From Planctomycetota bacterium (GTDB lineage: Bacteria > Planctomycetota > J058 > JAJDCQ01): a stretch of 43,271 nucleotides of DNA. Both the position numbers and the translations under genes were made by a program. Below are positions 16,284 to 25,100 of this stretch, one piece after another. The stretch is taken from assembly GCA_029260755.1 (NCBI GenBank), contig JAJDCQ010000215.1, forward strand, positions 1 to 43,271, given 5' to 3'. The stretch's first letter is position 1; each line of letters starts with the position of its first letter. The notes below the pieces were generated by a model. It saw nothing but the letters and a program-made list of their open reading frames with translations, searched no databases and was not told the DNA's origin.

Positions 16284-16957
16284 TGTCGTCCGACCGGTCC
16301 AAGACCTCGGTCCGCAGGAGGCCCGTGACCGGCGCGGCCGTCGTCGCGCTCGCCCTCGTGGCGAGCGCGGCGGGCCTCGGCTGCTCGAGCGTCGAGAAGG
16401 AGTTCCGGCGCCTCGAGGACCGTGATCCCGTCACCCGCCAGGAGAACCTCCTCAAGCTGCTCGAGCGGCGCGACGCTGGCGGCCTCGGCGACGCGGACGT
16501 CGAACGCCTCGTGAGCGAGGCCGCGCTCCTGACCGACGACAGCAGCGCGCTCGTCCGGAGCACCGCCCTCCTCGTCCTCGCGAAGCTCGACCCGCGCAAG
16601 GGCGTCGAGCAGGCGATCCTCGGCCTGCGCGAGGACACGAGCCCGTTCGTGCGGATCGACGCCGCCCGCACCCTCGGCGACCTCGCCGAGCCGAAGGACG
16701 CGATCCCGATCCTCGGCAACGCGATGGAGTGGCGGAGCGAACGCCACGACGAGGTCCGGATCGCGATCGTGCAGGCGATCGCCCGCCTCGGCGGCCCTCA
16801 GGCCGGGCAGGCGCTCGTCGTCGCCCTCGCCGATCCGAACCCCAGCGTGCGCTACCACGCCTCCCGCGGCCTCACCTCGATCACCGGCGAGAGCCTCGGC
16901 GACGACCCGCGCGCGTGGCGGGACTACGACTTTGACGGCGTCGCCGGAGGCGAGTGA
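16283..16957 (+). CDS. HEAT-repeat exported protein, probable lipoprotein
   Basis: This 224-residue protein has an N-terminal export signal (AAVVALALVASAAGLGCSS). The Cys near residue 36 could be lipidated, although GLGC is not a perfect lipobox. The mature part is a chain of HEAT repeats (VRSTALLVLAKLDPRKG, VRIDAARTLGDLAEPKDA, VRIAIVQAIARLGGPQAG, VRYHASRGLTSITGE), each with the Val-Arg-x-x-Ala helix start. HEAT proteins of this size are protein-binding scaffolds; the partner is unknown. It starts in the stop codon of the upstream gene and its last 26 bp overlap the next gene, so the three form an operon. Confidence 0.85.
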   Translation: MSSDRSKTSVRRRPVTGAAVVALALVASAAGLGCSSVEKEFRRLEDRDPVTRQENLLKLLERRDAGGLGDADVERLVSEAALLTDDSSALVRSTALLVLAKLDPRKGVEQAILGLREDTSPFVRIDAARTLGDLAEPKDAIPILGNAMEWRSERHDEVRIAIVQAIARLGGPQAGQALVVALADPNPSVRYHASRGLTSITGESLGDDPRAWRDYDFDGVAGGE

Positions 16958-18053
16958 CCCACCGCCGGACGCCGCCGCCGCGCCGCCCGACCCCGCCCCG
17001 TCGGAGCCGGCCGGGCCCGACGCCCCTCCGCCGTCCCCACCCTCGACCCTCCGGTCGCGCCTGATCTCGGTCGCGAAGCTGGCCGTCGCGGTCGGCCTCA
17101 TCACGGCGCTGTTCGCGACCGGCAAGATCGACGCGTCCGCCCTCGGCAACCTCGACCGGACGGCGCTGCCGTGGATCGCCGCCGCGATCGGCTGCATCGG
17201 CGTCGTCCTGGTCTGCGCGTCGATCCGCTGGCGGCTGCTCCTCCGGGGCCAGGGCGTCCTCCTCGGCGCGGGCGACGCCTACCGCCTCACCCTCACCGGC
17301 CACTTCTTCAACCTGATGCTGTTCGGCGCGGTCGGCGGCGACCTGATCAAGGGCTTCTACATCGCGAAGGCCGCCCGGGCGCGGAGCCGGACGCCCGAGG
17401 CGGTCACGAGCGTCTTCCTCGATCGGATCATCGGCCTCGCCGCGCTGACGGCGATCGCCGGGGTGGCCACGTTCGTGATCCCGAACGAGATCGCCGAGCG
17501 CAAGGAGATCGTCCCGATCCTCTGGAGCGTCCTCGCGGTGAACGCCGTGCTCGTCCTCGGCGTCGTCTTCATCGCGATCGGCTGGTTCCCGCGGATTCTG
17601 CCCGAGACGCCGCAGCGGATGGTCGACGCGGTGATGCGCCTGCGCCGGCGCGGCAGCGGCGGGATCTCGGCGTTCCTGATCTCGGTCGCCTGCCACGTCC
17701 TCTCGATCTCGGCGATCTACTCGCTCGGGCGCGCGTTCGGCGAGGAAGGGATCGCGTTCGGCTCCTACTTCTTCCTCTGCCCGGTCGCCCTCTTCGCGAA
17801 CGCGCTGCCGCTGACGCCCTCGGGGATCGGCGTCGGGGAGGCCGCCTTCGAGACCCTCTTCGCCTGGGCGGCGGGCACCCCCGACTCGCTCGGCGGCGAG
17901 ATATGCCTCCTCCTGCGGCTGGTCCAGCTCGTCTGGAGCGCGATCGGCGGGCTCATCTACGCGTTCGCGCTGGGGACGCCGACCGTCGAGCTCGCCGAGG
18001 AGGAGGGGGAGAAGGAGAAGGAGGCGGAGGGGTCAGGTCTCGGATCTTCGTGA
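16932..18053 (+). CDS. LPG-synthase-TM / flippase-like integral membrane protein
   Basis: A 373-residue polytopic protein of the UPF0104/PF03706 type (lysylphosphatidylglycerol synthetase transmembrane region, also called flippase-like). After a Pro-rich N-terminus it has about eight membrane helices. The family signatures are SIRWRLLLRGQG, FFNLMLFGAVGGDLIKGFYI, SVFLDRIIGL and LPLTPSGIGVGEAAF. Members have been linked to lipid flipping or lipid-linked sugar export; there is no catalytic LPG-synthase domain here. The only upstream in-frame start is TTG at 16932, inside the end of the HEAT gene (26-bp overlap), with a weak ribosome site. A repeat element begins 14 bp after the stop. Confidence 0.88.
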   Translation: MTASPEASDPPPDAAAAPPDPAPSEPAGPDAPPPSPPSTLRSRLISVAKLAVAVGLITALFATGKIDASALGNLDRTALPWIAAAIGCIGVVLVCASIRWRLLLRGQGVLLGAGDAYRLTLTGHFFNLMLFGAVGGDLIKGFYIAKAARARSRTPEAVTSVFLDRIIGLAALTAIAGVATFVIPNEIAERKEIVPILWSVLAVNAVLVLGVVFIAIGWFPRILPETPQRMVDAVMRLRRRGSGGISAFLISVACHVLSISAIYSLGRAFGEEGIAFGSYFFLCPVALFANALPLTPSGIGVGEAAFETLFAWAAGTPDSLGGEICLLLRLVQLVWSAIGGLIYAFALGTPTVELAEEEGEKEKEAEGSGLGSS

Positions 18054-18066
18054 TAGCGCCTAGCGC

Positions 18067-18434
18067 TCGCCTTCGGCGATGGGGATGTTCACCACGGAGA
18101 CACGGAGAACACGGAGGATTCCCGGAGAAAGACGCGAGGAGCTCGACCAGGGCTTCGGCGATGGGGATGTTCACCACGGAGACACGGAGGACACGGAGGA
18201 TTCCCGGAGAGAGACGCGAGGAGCTCGACCAGGGCTGACGCGGTCGTCCGCTCTCTTCGCCGTCCGTCCGTTCTCTTCGACGGAGATCAGGCGCACCTCC
18301 TCCGTGCCTCCGTGCCTCCGTGGTTCCGTGGTTCCATCCTCGTCGCGAAGCGACACCAACAACCCGGTAGGCGCCGCCCGCGCGTCTCCGTGAATTCTCC
18401 GTGTCCTCCGTGTCTCCGTGGTGACATCCTCATC
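18067..18434. repeat. Palindromic, hairpin-tipped (MITE-like) element, locus 2
   Basis: This is the same family as 9853-10131. It has a left hairpin TCGCCTTCGGCGA (18067-18079), GGATGTTCACCACGGAGACA, CACGGAGGA units, an internal inverted unit with GGTTCCATCCTCGTCGCGAA (to about 18358), and a right inverted end finishing GGTGACATCCTCATCACCG. The left arm is duplicated in tandem. The centre is closely similar to locus 1, including the CGTCGCGAAGCGACACCAAC hairpin. Confidence 0.87.
18072..18235. repeat. Tandem duplication, 2 x 82 bp, inside locus 2
   Basis: Copies at 18072-18153 and 18154-18235 differ at only a couple of positions (GAACAC/GGACAC, AAAGAC/GAGAC). Each runs from TTCGGCGATGGGGATG to CTCGACCAGGGC. 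This looks like a recent slippage or recombination event within the element. Confidence 0.85.
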
Positions 18435-18446
18435 ACCGCGAGAGCG

Positions 18447-19256
18447 CTACGCCAGGTCGTCGCCGGCGGGCTTGAGCTCCCACTCCTCGTCGGAGTCGAA
18501 GCGGTCGAGCTCGGACGAGGTCGGCGGCGGCTGGTCGAACGACTCCTCGTCGCGGAGGCGGTCCCCGCGGGGACGCTCGTCGCGCTTGCGCTCGCCGAGG
18601 TGCTTCTCGCCGCCCCAGAACGCCTCGCGCTTGATCGACGAGCTCCCGCCGAGGGCGTCGCTGCTCTCGGCGCGGAACGGCCAGCGGCTGCTGTCGCGCA
18701 CGTCCGCCTCGAGGGCGCTCTTGCTCTCGCCGCGCCCGTCGAGCCCCTCCTCCGCGAGCGACCGGAGCTTGGTCTGCGGCTTCTTGTCGCGCATCGCCTC
18801 GACGATCAACCGATCCTTCTGGCCGTCGATGAGCCCCTTCTCGAACAGGAGCAGGTTCACCCGACGGACCCGCGCCCCCGCCTTGTGGAGCCGCTTCTGC
18901 TCGGCGAGGACGTCCCGGGAGCGCGAGGCGGAGACGAACTTACTCTTCACCGCGATCCGGCAGTACCACTTGTCCTCCTTGCGGGCGAGGCCGTAGCTCA
19001 GCCGGTCGAGGATCTTGTCGCGCCCCTCGCGATCGAGGTCGCCGAGCTTGACGAGGATCTCGTCGATCGGGATGCGGCGCCCCTTCTTCTCCAACGCTTT
19101 CGCCTGGAAGGCGATGGCGTAGTCGATCCGACCTCGCGGGACGAGGCCGGTCTTCTCGAGCACCTCGATGAAGTGCCGCTCCTTGAACTCGGGCTTGCCG
19201 TTGTCGGACACTCGCTTCTCGCCGATCTCGCTCGCCGCCAAGGGCCTACGGGCCAC
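18447..19256 (-). CDS. Uncharacterised cytoplasmic protein with a two-fold internal repeat
   Basis: A 269-residue charged protein without signal or membrane helix. Two ~55-residue segments (about 33-88 and 105-158) share a plan: a helix with Q, a Lys/Arg-Gly turn, then (I/L)L(V/F)-x-x-G-x-(L/I)-(D)-x-x-x-(R/K)D. The first reads RIPIDEILVKLGDLDREGRD and the second VNLLLFEKGLIDGQKDR. The pattern recalls the MshEN-type N-domains of secretion ATPases, but the similarity is remote and I do not assign it. The C-terminal ~110 residues are low-complexity and acidic/basic mixed. It starts at GTG only four bases after a -10-like box and diverges from the cyclic-nucleotide-binding gene. Confidence 0.72.
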   Translation of the reverse strand: MARRPLAASEIGEKRVSDNGKPEFKERHFIEVLEKTGLVPRGRIDYAIAFQAKALEKKGRRIPIDEILVKLGDLDREGRDKILDRLSYGLARKEDKWYCRIAVKSKFVSASRSRDVLAEQKRLHKAGARVRRVNLLLFEKGLIDGQKDRLIVEAMRDKKPQTKLRSLAEEGLDGRGESKSALEADVRDSSRWPFRAESSDALGGSSSIKREAFWGGEKHLGERKRDERPRGDRLRDEESFDQPPPTSSELDRFDSDEEWELKPAGDDLA

Positions 19257-19260
19257 TGCG

Positions 19261-19290
19261 ATTATTCGGGATGCGGCGCCTCCCCATCAA
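19261..19290 (-). promoter_or_regulatory. Promoter giving a leaderless start for the 269-aa protein
   Basis: On the reverse strand TTGATG (19290-19285) and AATAAT (19266-19261) are 18 bp apart, and only CGCA separates the -10 from the GTG start at 19256. Transcription from it would begin at or in the start codon. Confidence 0.55.
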
Positions 19291-19299
19291 CCCCCCATG

Positions 19300-19328
19300 T
19301 TGTCGGGGGATCGTCGCAAGGCTAGACT
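19300..19328 (+). promoter_or_regulatory. Promoter of the cyclic-nucleotide-binding protein gene
   Basis: TTGTCG (19300-19305) and TAGACT (19323-19328) are 17 bp apart, 10 bp before the ATG at 19339. The predicted leader is only a few bases long and cannot hold a normal ribosome site. Confidence 0.55.
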
Positions 19329-19338
19329 GGGGCGAGAT

Positions 19339-19890
19339 ATGGCGCGCAGAGTCGACCAGAATCGTCGCCCCAAAGAGATGGCCGAAGAGGCGGCGCGAGA
19401 GCGCCCGAAGCGGGCCGAGGAGATCGGTCGACGCCTGGCCCGGAGCTCGCTCTTCGCCGGTCTCGAGGACGCGGCGATCGCGAAGCTGGCCGCCGGCGCC
19501 GACCTCCGGACGCTCGAGACGGGTGAGATCGTCCTGAAGCAGGGCGACTACGGCGACTCGCTCTTCCTCCTCGACGAGGGCTCCCTCGCGGTGACGGCGA
19601 CCGACGAGGCGGGGCGGACCCGCACCGTCGCGACCCTCGCCGTCGACGCCGCGGATCCCCCGCCGGTCGAGAACGTGATCGGCGAGCTCTGCCTCCTCGA
19701 TCTCGAGCCGCGCTGCGCGACGGTCACCGCGACCGCGCCCTCGACCCTGGTCGAGCTCCATCGCGACGAGCTCTACTGGCTCTTCGGCGAGGACCGCGCA
19801 CTTCAGCTCCACGTGATCGTGGCGATCGCGCGGATCCTCTCGAGACGGCTCCGGGTCGACCGCTCGGAGGCGGCCTCGCCCGCCGGATGA
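19339..19890 (+). CDS. Cyclic-nucleotide-binding-domain protein (Crp/Fnr-type sensor fold)
   Basis: This 183-residue protein has one CNB domain at about 34-165: LFAGLEDAAIAKLAAGADLR, then LETGEIVLKQGDYGDSLFLL, and the phosphate-binding cassette region VIGELCLLDLEPRCATVTA with the Glu and Arg that contact a cyclic nucleotide. A helix ending ARILSRRLR follows. There is no DNA-binding helix-turn-helix, so it is not a Crp-type regulator on its own. Such stand-alone CNB proteins probably signal to a partner. The ATG at 19339 is chosen because a promoter lies just before it. It diverges from the 269-aa protein gene. Confidence 0.87.
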   Translation: MARRVDQNRRPKEMAEEAARERPKRAEEIGRRLARSSLFAGLEDAAIAKLAAGADLRTLETGEIVLKQGDYGDSLFLLDEGSLAVTATDEAGRTRTVATLAVDAADPPPVENVIGELCLLDLEPRCATVTATAPSTLVELHRDELYWLFGEDRALQLHVIVAIARILSRRLRVDRSEAASPAG

Positions 19891-19931
19891 CGGCCTCGAG
19901 GCGCGCGCCCCGAACGCGGGGGCAAAGCCGC

Positions 19932-19960
19932 TTGACGTGAGCCTCCGATGTACGAATCAT
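19932..19960 (+). promoter_or_regulatory. Promoter of the 47-aa / DUF2752-like / zinc-finger run
   Basis: TTGACG (19932-19937) and AATCAT (19955-19960) are 17 bp apart, about 77 bp before the ATG at 20038. The -35 is good and the -10 moderate. Confidence 0.45.
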
Positions 19961-20037
19961 CGGCGCTCGTTTCAGGGCGAGGCTCCTCGAGCCCGTCTCC
20001 GATCCACCAACCGTAATCGATCGTAGAGAGGTGTCCC

Positions 20038-20181
20038 ATGCCGCAGGGCAAGGAAGTCTTCCTCGGGTTGAACCAGACCGGCGTCATCGTCTTCATCATC
20101 GGGATCATCGTCTGCCTTCCGGCGTGCATCATCCCGTTCTTCGTCGACTCGATGAAGGCCGACCCCAACTTCTCCGAGTAG
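20038..20181 (+). CDS. 47-residue single-helix membrane peptide
   Basis: This short gene has a good ribosome site (AGAGAGG, about seven bases before the ATG). After a polar start (MPQGKEVFLGLNQTG) one strong membrane helix spans about 15-37 (VIVFIIGIIVCLPACIIPFF), followed by a short acidic tail ending NFSE. It is followed after six bases by the 140-aa membrane protein gene, so it is the first gene of a small operon. I do not recognise a family. Similar one-helix peptides often modulate membrane partners, which would be speculation here. Confidence 0.75.
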   Translation: MPQGKEVFLGLNQTGVIVFIIGIIVCLPACIIPFFVDSMKADPNFSE

Positions 20182-20187
20182 CTCGTC

Positions 20188-20610
20188 GTGCCGTCTCGAC
20201 GGCAGGATCGTGAAGCCCGGCGGGAGACGACCACCAGTCGCTCCCACCGGACGCTTCGGGTCATTGCCGCGGCGATGGGCGTCGTCTGGCTCGGCTGGAA
20301 CATCGTGTGGATCGTGCAGGGCATGCCCGCCCCGTCGATGCTCACGGCGACCGTTGGACTGCCGAGCCCGACGACGGGCGGGACGCGCGCCGTCGAGGCG
20401 CTCGCCCGCGGGAACATCGCCGAGTCCCTCTGGCTTCATCCGCTCGCCGTTCCGATCGGGCTCTTCTGGATCGGCTGCTTCGCCGCGCTCGGCTGGCAGG
20501 CGATCCGTCGACGACGCCCGACGCTGCCGAGCTGGGTCCTCAAGACCTGGATCGCGGTCTTCGGCGTCGCGTGGGTGATCAAGCTGGCCTCCGACCCGGC
20601 CACCTGGTGA
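20188..20610 (+). CDS. Membrane protein resembling a cysteine-less DUF2752
   Basis: A 140-residue protein starting at GTG. It has helices at about 24-45, 84-106 and 117-135. The middle GLPSPTTGGTRAVEALARGN and HPLAVP matches the DUF2752 pattern, in which C-P-x-C-G-x-T-R-A precedes a Gly-(N/D) and an (N)PL motif. Here both cysteines are replaced (by Ser and Thr/Gly), so any function depending on them is lost. It lies six bases after the 47-aa gene and 13 bp before the zinc-finger lipoprotein gene. Confidence 0.75.
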   Translation: MPSRRQDREARRETTTSRSHRTLRVIAAAMGVVWLGWNIVWIVQGMPAPSMLTATVGLPSPTTGGTRAVEALARGNIAESLWLHPLAVPIGLFWIGCFAALGWQAIRRRRPTLPSWVLKTWIAVFGVAWVIKLASDPATW

Positions 20611-20623
20611 TCGAACCCACGTC

Positions 20624-20905
20624 ATGAACCGATCCGCCGCCTACCTCGCCGTCGCGCTCATCGCGATCCCCGGCTGCCGTGCCGCCGTGAAGCTCCCCGA
20701 CCAGAAGTACGAGGGGCGCGTCGCGTGCAAGCGGTGCTTCGGCCGCGGGGGCCGCCACTGCCCCGAGTGCCTCGGCACCCAGGACGACTGCCGCAAGTAC
20801 GACGCGGCCAAGCGGCGCTACATCCCGACCGGGCTGTGCAAGGGCTCCGGGATCGTGATCTGCGACAAGTGCGGCGGCGCCGGCTCGGGGTCCGCCGGCT
20901 ACTGA
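20624..20905 (+). CDS. Small exported zinc-finger protein, DnaJ-type CxxCxGxG
   Basis: This 93-residue protein begins with a short signal (AAYLAVALIAIPGC) whose Cys18 (IPGC) could be lipidated. The mature part has Cys pairs in DnaJ central-domain style: CKRCFGRGG, CPECLGT, a lone C, and CDKCGGAGSG. A DnaJ zinc domain has four CxxCxGxG repeats; here three pairs are clear, enough for at least one zinc site. There is no J domain. The role is unknown, with thiol or client binding at the membrane as one guess. Its last seven bases overlap the end of the converging HEAT-like gene. Confidence 0.78.
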   Translation: MNRSAAYLAVALIAIPGCRAAVKLPDQKYEGRVACKRCFGRGGRHCPECLGTQDDCRKYDAAKRRYIPTGLCKGSGIVICDKCGGAGSGSAGY

Positions 20906-22017
20906 GTCGTCGCGCCGACCGGCGCTCCCATCCGAAGGTCGACCTCGAGCATCCGCGCCCCCGCCCGGGGGACGTTCACGCGGAGCCGCACCACCCGCGA
21001 CCCGTCGCTCACCGAGACCGTGACCGGCCCCGGCGCGACCGGCCCGAGGACCGCGGCCGCGACCGAGACGTGGCCGAGGAGGGTCGCCTCGCGTTCCGCC
21101 TCACCCGCGGCGAGCGTGATCCGCACCCGGCGCTCCAGCGACTCGTGCAGGAACGATGGCTCGAGGCCATCGATGCCGCGGACGCGGACGAGGACGAGGC
21201 CCCGGCCGTCGGGCGCCTCCGCGAGCGTCGCGCAGGCAGCCGCGACGAAGAGCTCACGCTCGGCGCGCGGGAGCTCGACGACGAGCTCGGGGTCCGCCGC
21301 GACGAGGAGGTCCTGGACCTGGCCGGAGGCGTCGGGGCGCGAGAGCTGCCCGGCGATCCGGAGGAGACCCAGGGCGGCCCAGTCGCGGACCGTCAGGCAG
21401 TGGCGGCAGTCATCGCCGCACGCCCACGGCTCGACGACGCGCCGGTCGCGGAGGAGCGGCACGAGCAGCTCGGCGGCGCGCCGACGCCCGAGCGCCACCG
21501 CGACGAGCCCGATCTCTCGCAGGAGCAGACCGCGATAGGCGGTCGGGTCGTGCGTGACCGCCGCCGCCGTCGCCAGGCCATCGTGGTCGACGTAGCGGAG
21601 GACGGTCAGCCCCCGTTCGAGGTCCCAGTGACTCGCCCACCGCTCCCAGCCGCGGAGCGCCGCGACGAGCAGCCGGGCCAGGGCGTCGGGCCGGACGCCG
21701 AGCCCCGCCGCGTCGAGGACCGCCCGGAGCGCCTCGGCCCCACGTCCCGCGTCGACGAGCTCGGCGACGGCCGACTCGGCGGCCCGCGCCTCCCCCGAGG
21801 CGACGAGCTCGACCAGAGCGCCGCCCGGCTCGCCCTCCCACGCCACGACGCTCGCGGCGAGCGCCCGGGTCGCCCGCACCCGGCGCGCCTCGCGAGCGAA
21901 CAGCCAGATGGCCGGCGCGAGCGCGACGATCGAGAGGATCAGCAACCGCGCCGCGAGGCGCGGACGGCGGACGCGAGGGCGGACGACCATGGCCAGACGG
22001 TCGCCGACCTCGGTCAC
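20899..22017 (-). CDS. Single-pass membrane protein with HEAT-like exported domain
   Basis: A 372-residue protein with a basic N-terminus, a membrane helix at about 22-41, a long Ala/Leu-rich helical region to about 260 that resembles HEAT stacks, and a beta-rich C-terminal ~110 residues. A CGDDCRHC cluster near 200 could bind metal or form a disulfide. The start is GTG at 22017; an ATG at 21990 would also keep the helix. It diverges from the 1364-aa kinase across 89 bp and has the same membrane-plus-helical-repeat plan as the proteins at 5481 and 29767. No family is recognised. Confidence 0.75.
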   Translation of the reverse strand: MTEVGDRLAMVVRPRVRRPRLAARLLILSIVALAPAIWLFAREARRVRATRALAASVVAWEGEPGGALVELVASGEARAAESAVAELVDAGRGAEALRAVLDAAGLGVRPDALARLLVAALRGWERWASHWDLERGLTVLRYVDHDGLATAAAVTHDPTAYRGLLLREIGLVAVALGRRRAAELLVPLLRDRRVVEPWACGDDCRHCLTVRDWAALGLLRIAGQLSRPDASGQVQDLLVAADPELVVELPRAERELFVAAACATLAEAPDGRGLVLVRVRGIDGLEPSFLHESLERRVRITLAAGEAEREATLLGHVSVAAAVLGPVAPGPVTVSVSDGSRVVRLRVNVPRAGARMLEVDLRMGAPVGATTQ

Positions 22018-22106
22018 GATCGGGTCGCGATCCGGTCATGGGGCGATCGAGCCCGGAGCGGAACGCTGCGATTGCGAGCTGAGGGCCCAATTCGCGAAGA
22101 TGGCCG

Positions 22107-25100
22107 ATGATGATCGGCCCGGCCCCCCCCGCCTGCCCGCGGTGCCGCGCCGCGCTTCCCCGAGCGACGCCGAGCTGCCCACGTTGCGGGGCCTGGCTAG
22201 GCCCGGGGGCCGTGGCGCCGACCGCCGTCAGGGTCCCGAGCTCGCCCCCGCCGGCTCCACCCCGACCTCCTCCGCCGAGCACCATCCCGCCCGAGGTCGA
22301 GGTCGCCCTCGCCGACCCCGACCGTCGCTTCGGTCGCTACGCCCTGCTCGACGAGCTCGGGCGCGGCGGGATGGGAGTCGTCTGGAGAGGCTACGACCTC
22401 GACCTTCGCCGGTACGTCGCGATCAAGCACATCATCCGCTGCGAGGAGGGCGCCGAGGTCGATCGCTTCGTCCGGGAGGCCCGGACCTGCGCACGGCTTC
22501 GCCACGAAGGCATCGTCGCGATCCACGAGTCCGGCCGCCACGACGATCGGCCCTATCTCGTCCTGGACTTCATCGAAGGTCGCACCCTCGAGCAGGTCCT
22601 CGCCAACGAGGAGCCCTCGCCAAGACGCATCGCCACCCTCGTCCGCGAGGTCGCCCTCGGGCTCGAACACGCGCACCAGCACGGGGTCGTTCACCGCGAC
22701 GTCAAGCCTCAGAACGTCCTCGTCGGGCGCGATGGACGGGCTCGCCTCACCGACTTCGGCCTCGCGCGTGATCTCCAGGGAGCGTCGCTGACCCACTCCG
22801 GGCAGGTGATGGGGACGCCGAGCTACATGGCGCCCGAGCAGGCGAACGGCGAACGGGCCGCGCAAGGCCCGGCGACCGACGTCTGGGCGCTCGGCGCCGT
22901 CCTGCATCGAGCCCTCGCCGGACGTCCCCCATTTCGCGCGTCCGATCAGATCGCCCTGATCGTGAAGATCCTGCGCGACGACCCCGAGCCGCTACGATCG
23001 GTCGATCCGCGGATCCACAGGGACCTCGAGACGATCGCCCGGCGATGCCTCGAGAAGACGCCCGAGCGGCGGTACCGCAGCGCTGGAGAGGTCGCCGACG
23101 AGCTCGGACGCTTCGTCGAGGGCGAGGCCATCCACGCCCGGCCGCCCGGACTCGTCGAGCGGATGGGGCGGACTGTTCGACGACGCCGCGCGATCGTGGC
23201 ATCCATCGCGGCCGCGTCGATCGCCGGACTCGGGGCGGTGCTCGTCTCGATCGCGATGCTCCGGTCGGAGCGCGCCACGCGCCGAGCCGAGCTGGAGGAG
23301 CGCGTCCGATCGACTCGAGCGGCCTTCGATGGCGCCGCGGCGAGTGAGCCTGGAGCTGCCCTCGTCCGAGGCCTCGAGGCTCTCGAGGCGAGCGGACGAC
23401 TGCTTGCGGACACCGACGCCGGCGAGCAGCTCCAGCTCGGCAGCCAACGCTTCGACACGGCCACGAAGCTCGCCGAGCTCGCCTCGCGCGAGGGGCGCTG
23501 GGACCTCGCCTCGTTCGCCCTCCAGGTCGCCCGCGACTGCCCAGGCGGCGACCGGGCGATCGTCGAGGCGGCGTCGGAGCGCCTCGACGAGGCGCGCCAC
23601 GCCTCCGAACGCCGTCGGGCCGTCGCCGTCACGGAGCTTCTTCGGGCGGCCGCCGCGGGCGAGCTCGAACGGGCCGAACCGTATCAAGATGCCCTCTTCG
23701 ACCTCGTCGCGCTCGCGGCGCCCGCGACCGAGGCGCAGCTCGTGGCGACGCTCGACGAGCTCACCGACGTCATCACGGCGGCCGACGCCGACCTGCTCGC
23801 CTCGGTCACCGAACCGGACGCGAAAGAGCGCGGGCTCGGACAGGGAGCCATTGACGAGCTCCCGGCCGCTCTCGACTGGCTCCGGGTCCGCCCGCTCGAA
23901 CGGACCGAGCCCTCGCCCGGCATCGAGTCGGCCCTCCGTCTCGCGCGGCGACGACTCGGCGACCGACTTCAGCAGCGAAGCGACCTCGACGACCCCCAGG
24001 CCGACCGCGAGACCGCCGCGCTCCACGGCCTGGCCGCCGCGGAGCGCGAAGCCCTCGGCCGGCGCATCGACCTCTCGCGGCTCTGCTGCGACGCGCTCGG
24101 ACGCGTCGGCTCCCCCGCGGCGAGCCCCGCCGTGGCGAATCACCTCGTCGCCAGCCACGACCTCGCCCCGGCGATCGTCGCGGGCCGTGCCCTCGCGCGG
24201 ATCGGCGGTGAGCTGAGCGCGCAGGTGCTCGCGGATGAACGCGAACGACGAGGCGCCAACGGCCCGTTCTGGACTCGCGTTCGCGGCATCCTCGAAGGCT
24301 CGTCCGTCGAGACCGATCTGGACCGCGGCGCCGGTGAGGATCGACTCGAGCGAGCGATGCTCCGCCTCGACCGGGGAGACCTCGCCGGCGCGCGCGAGGA
24401 CGCCGACGCCGCGGTGATCGACGCCCCGGACTCCGCCAAGGCGATCGGAATGCGCGGACTGGTCCGGTGGAAGCAGGGCGACCTCGAGGGCGCCCTCGCG
24501 GATGTCGACCGGGCGATCGAGCTCGAGCCGGCGCTCGCGACCTCGTGGGCGACCCGGGCGGGAATTCGCCTGATCAGGGATGACGTCCCGGGCGCGATCG
24601 ATGACTTCGCCGAGGCGATCCGCCGCGACCCGGAGGGCGCCGGCTCTCACAACAACCGGGGCGAGGCGCTCGCCCGGATCGGGCGCTTCGAGGAGGCGCT
24701 CGCCGACCTCGACCGCGCCCTCGAGCTCCGGCCGGATCTCGGGGCGGCGCTCGTCAACCGAGCATCGGTCCGGCTCAGCCTCGGGGACGTCGCCGGCGCC
24801 GAGGCCGACCACGACCGCGCCATCGCCGTGGAGCCCGACCTCGCCCTCGCGTGGTGCGCCCGCGCGGTCTTTCGACGAGCGCGCGGCGATCCGACCGGCG
24901 CCCTCCTCGATCTCGACCGGGCGATCCAGATCGCCCCCGACGACATCGCCTCGCGGACCGAGCGCGCGGCCGTCCGCCGCCTCGGCGGGGACGTCGCTGG
25001 CGCCGTCGAGGACTGGCGCCGCGTGGTCGAGACCGACCCGGGTCGCGTCGGCGCGCTCCAGAACCTGGGCGGGGCCCTCTACGAGCTCGGCCGACCGGAC

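Larger units (their letters stand above)
18054..18446. other. Intergenic region filled by repeat element locus 2
   Basis: This region lies between the converging flippase-like gene and the 269-aa protein gene. Nearly all of it is the palindromic element at 18067-18434. I see no gene. Confidence 0.6.

Noticed and set aside
16932..18053. Lysylphosphatidylglycerol synthase MprF
   Set aside because: Only the membrane region family is present. The cytoplasmic aminoacyl-transferase domain is absent.
20188..20610. Normal DUF2752 protein
   Set aside because: The motif surroundings match, but both conserved cysteines are missing, so I report it only as DUF2752-like.
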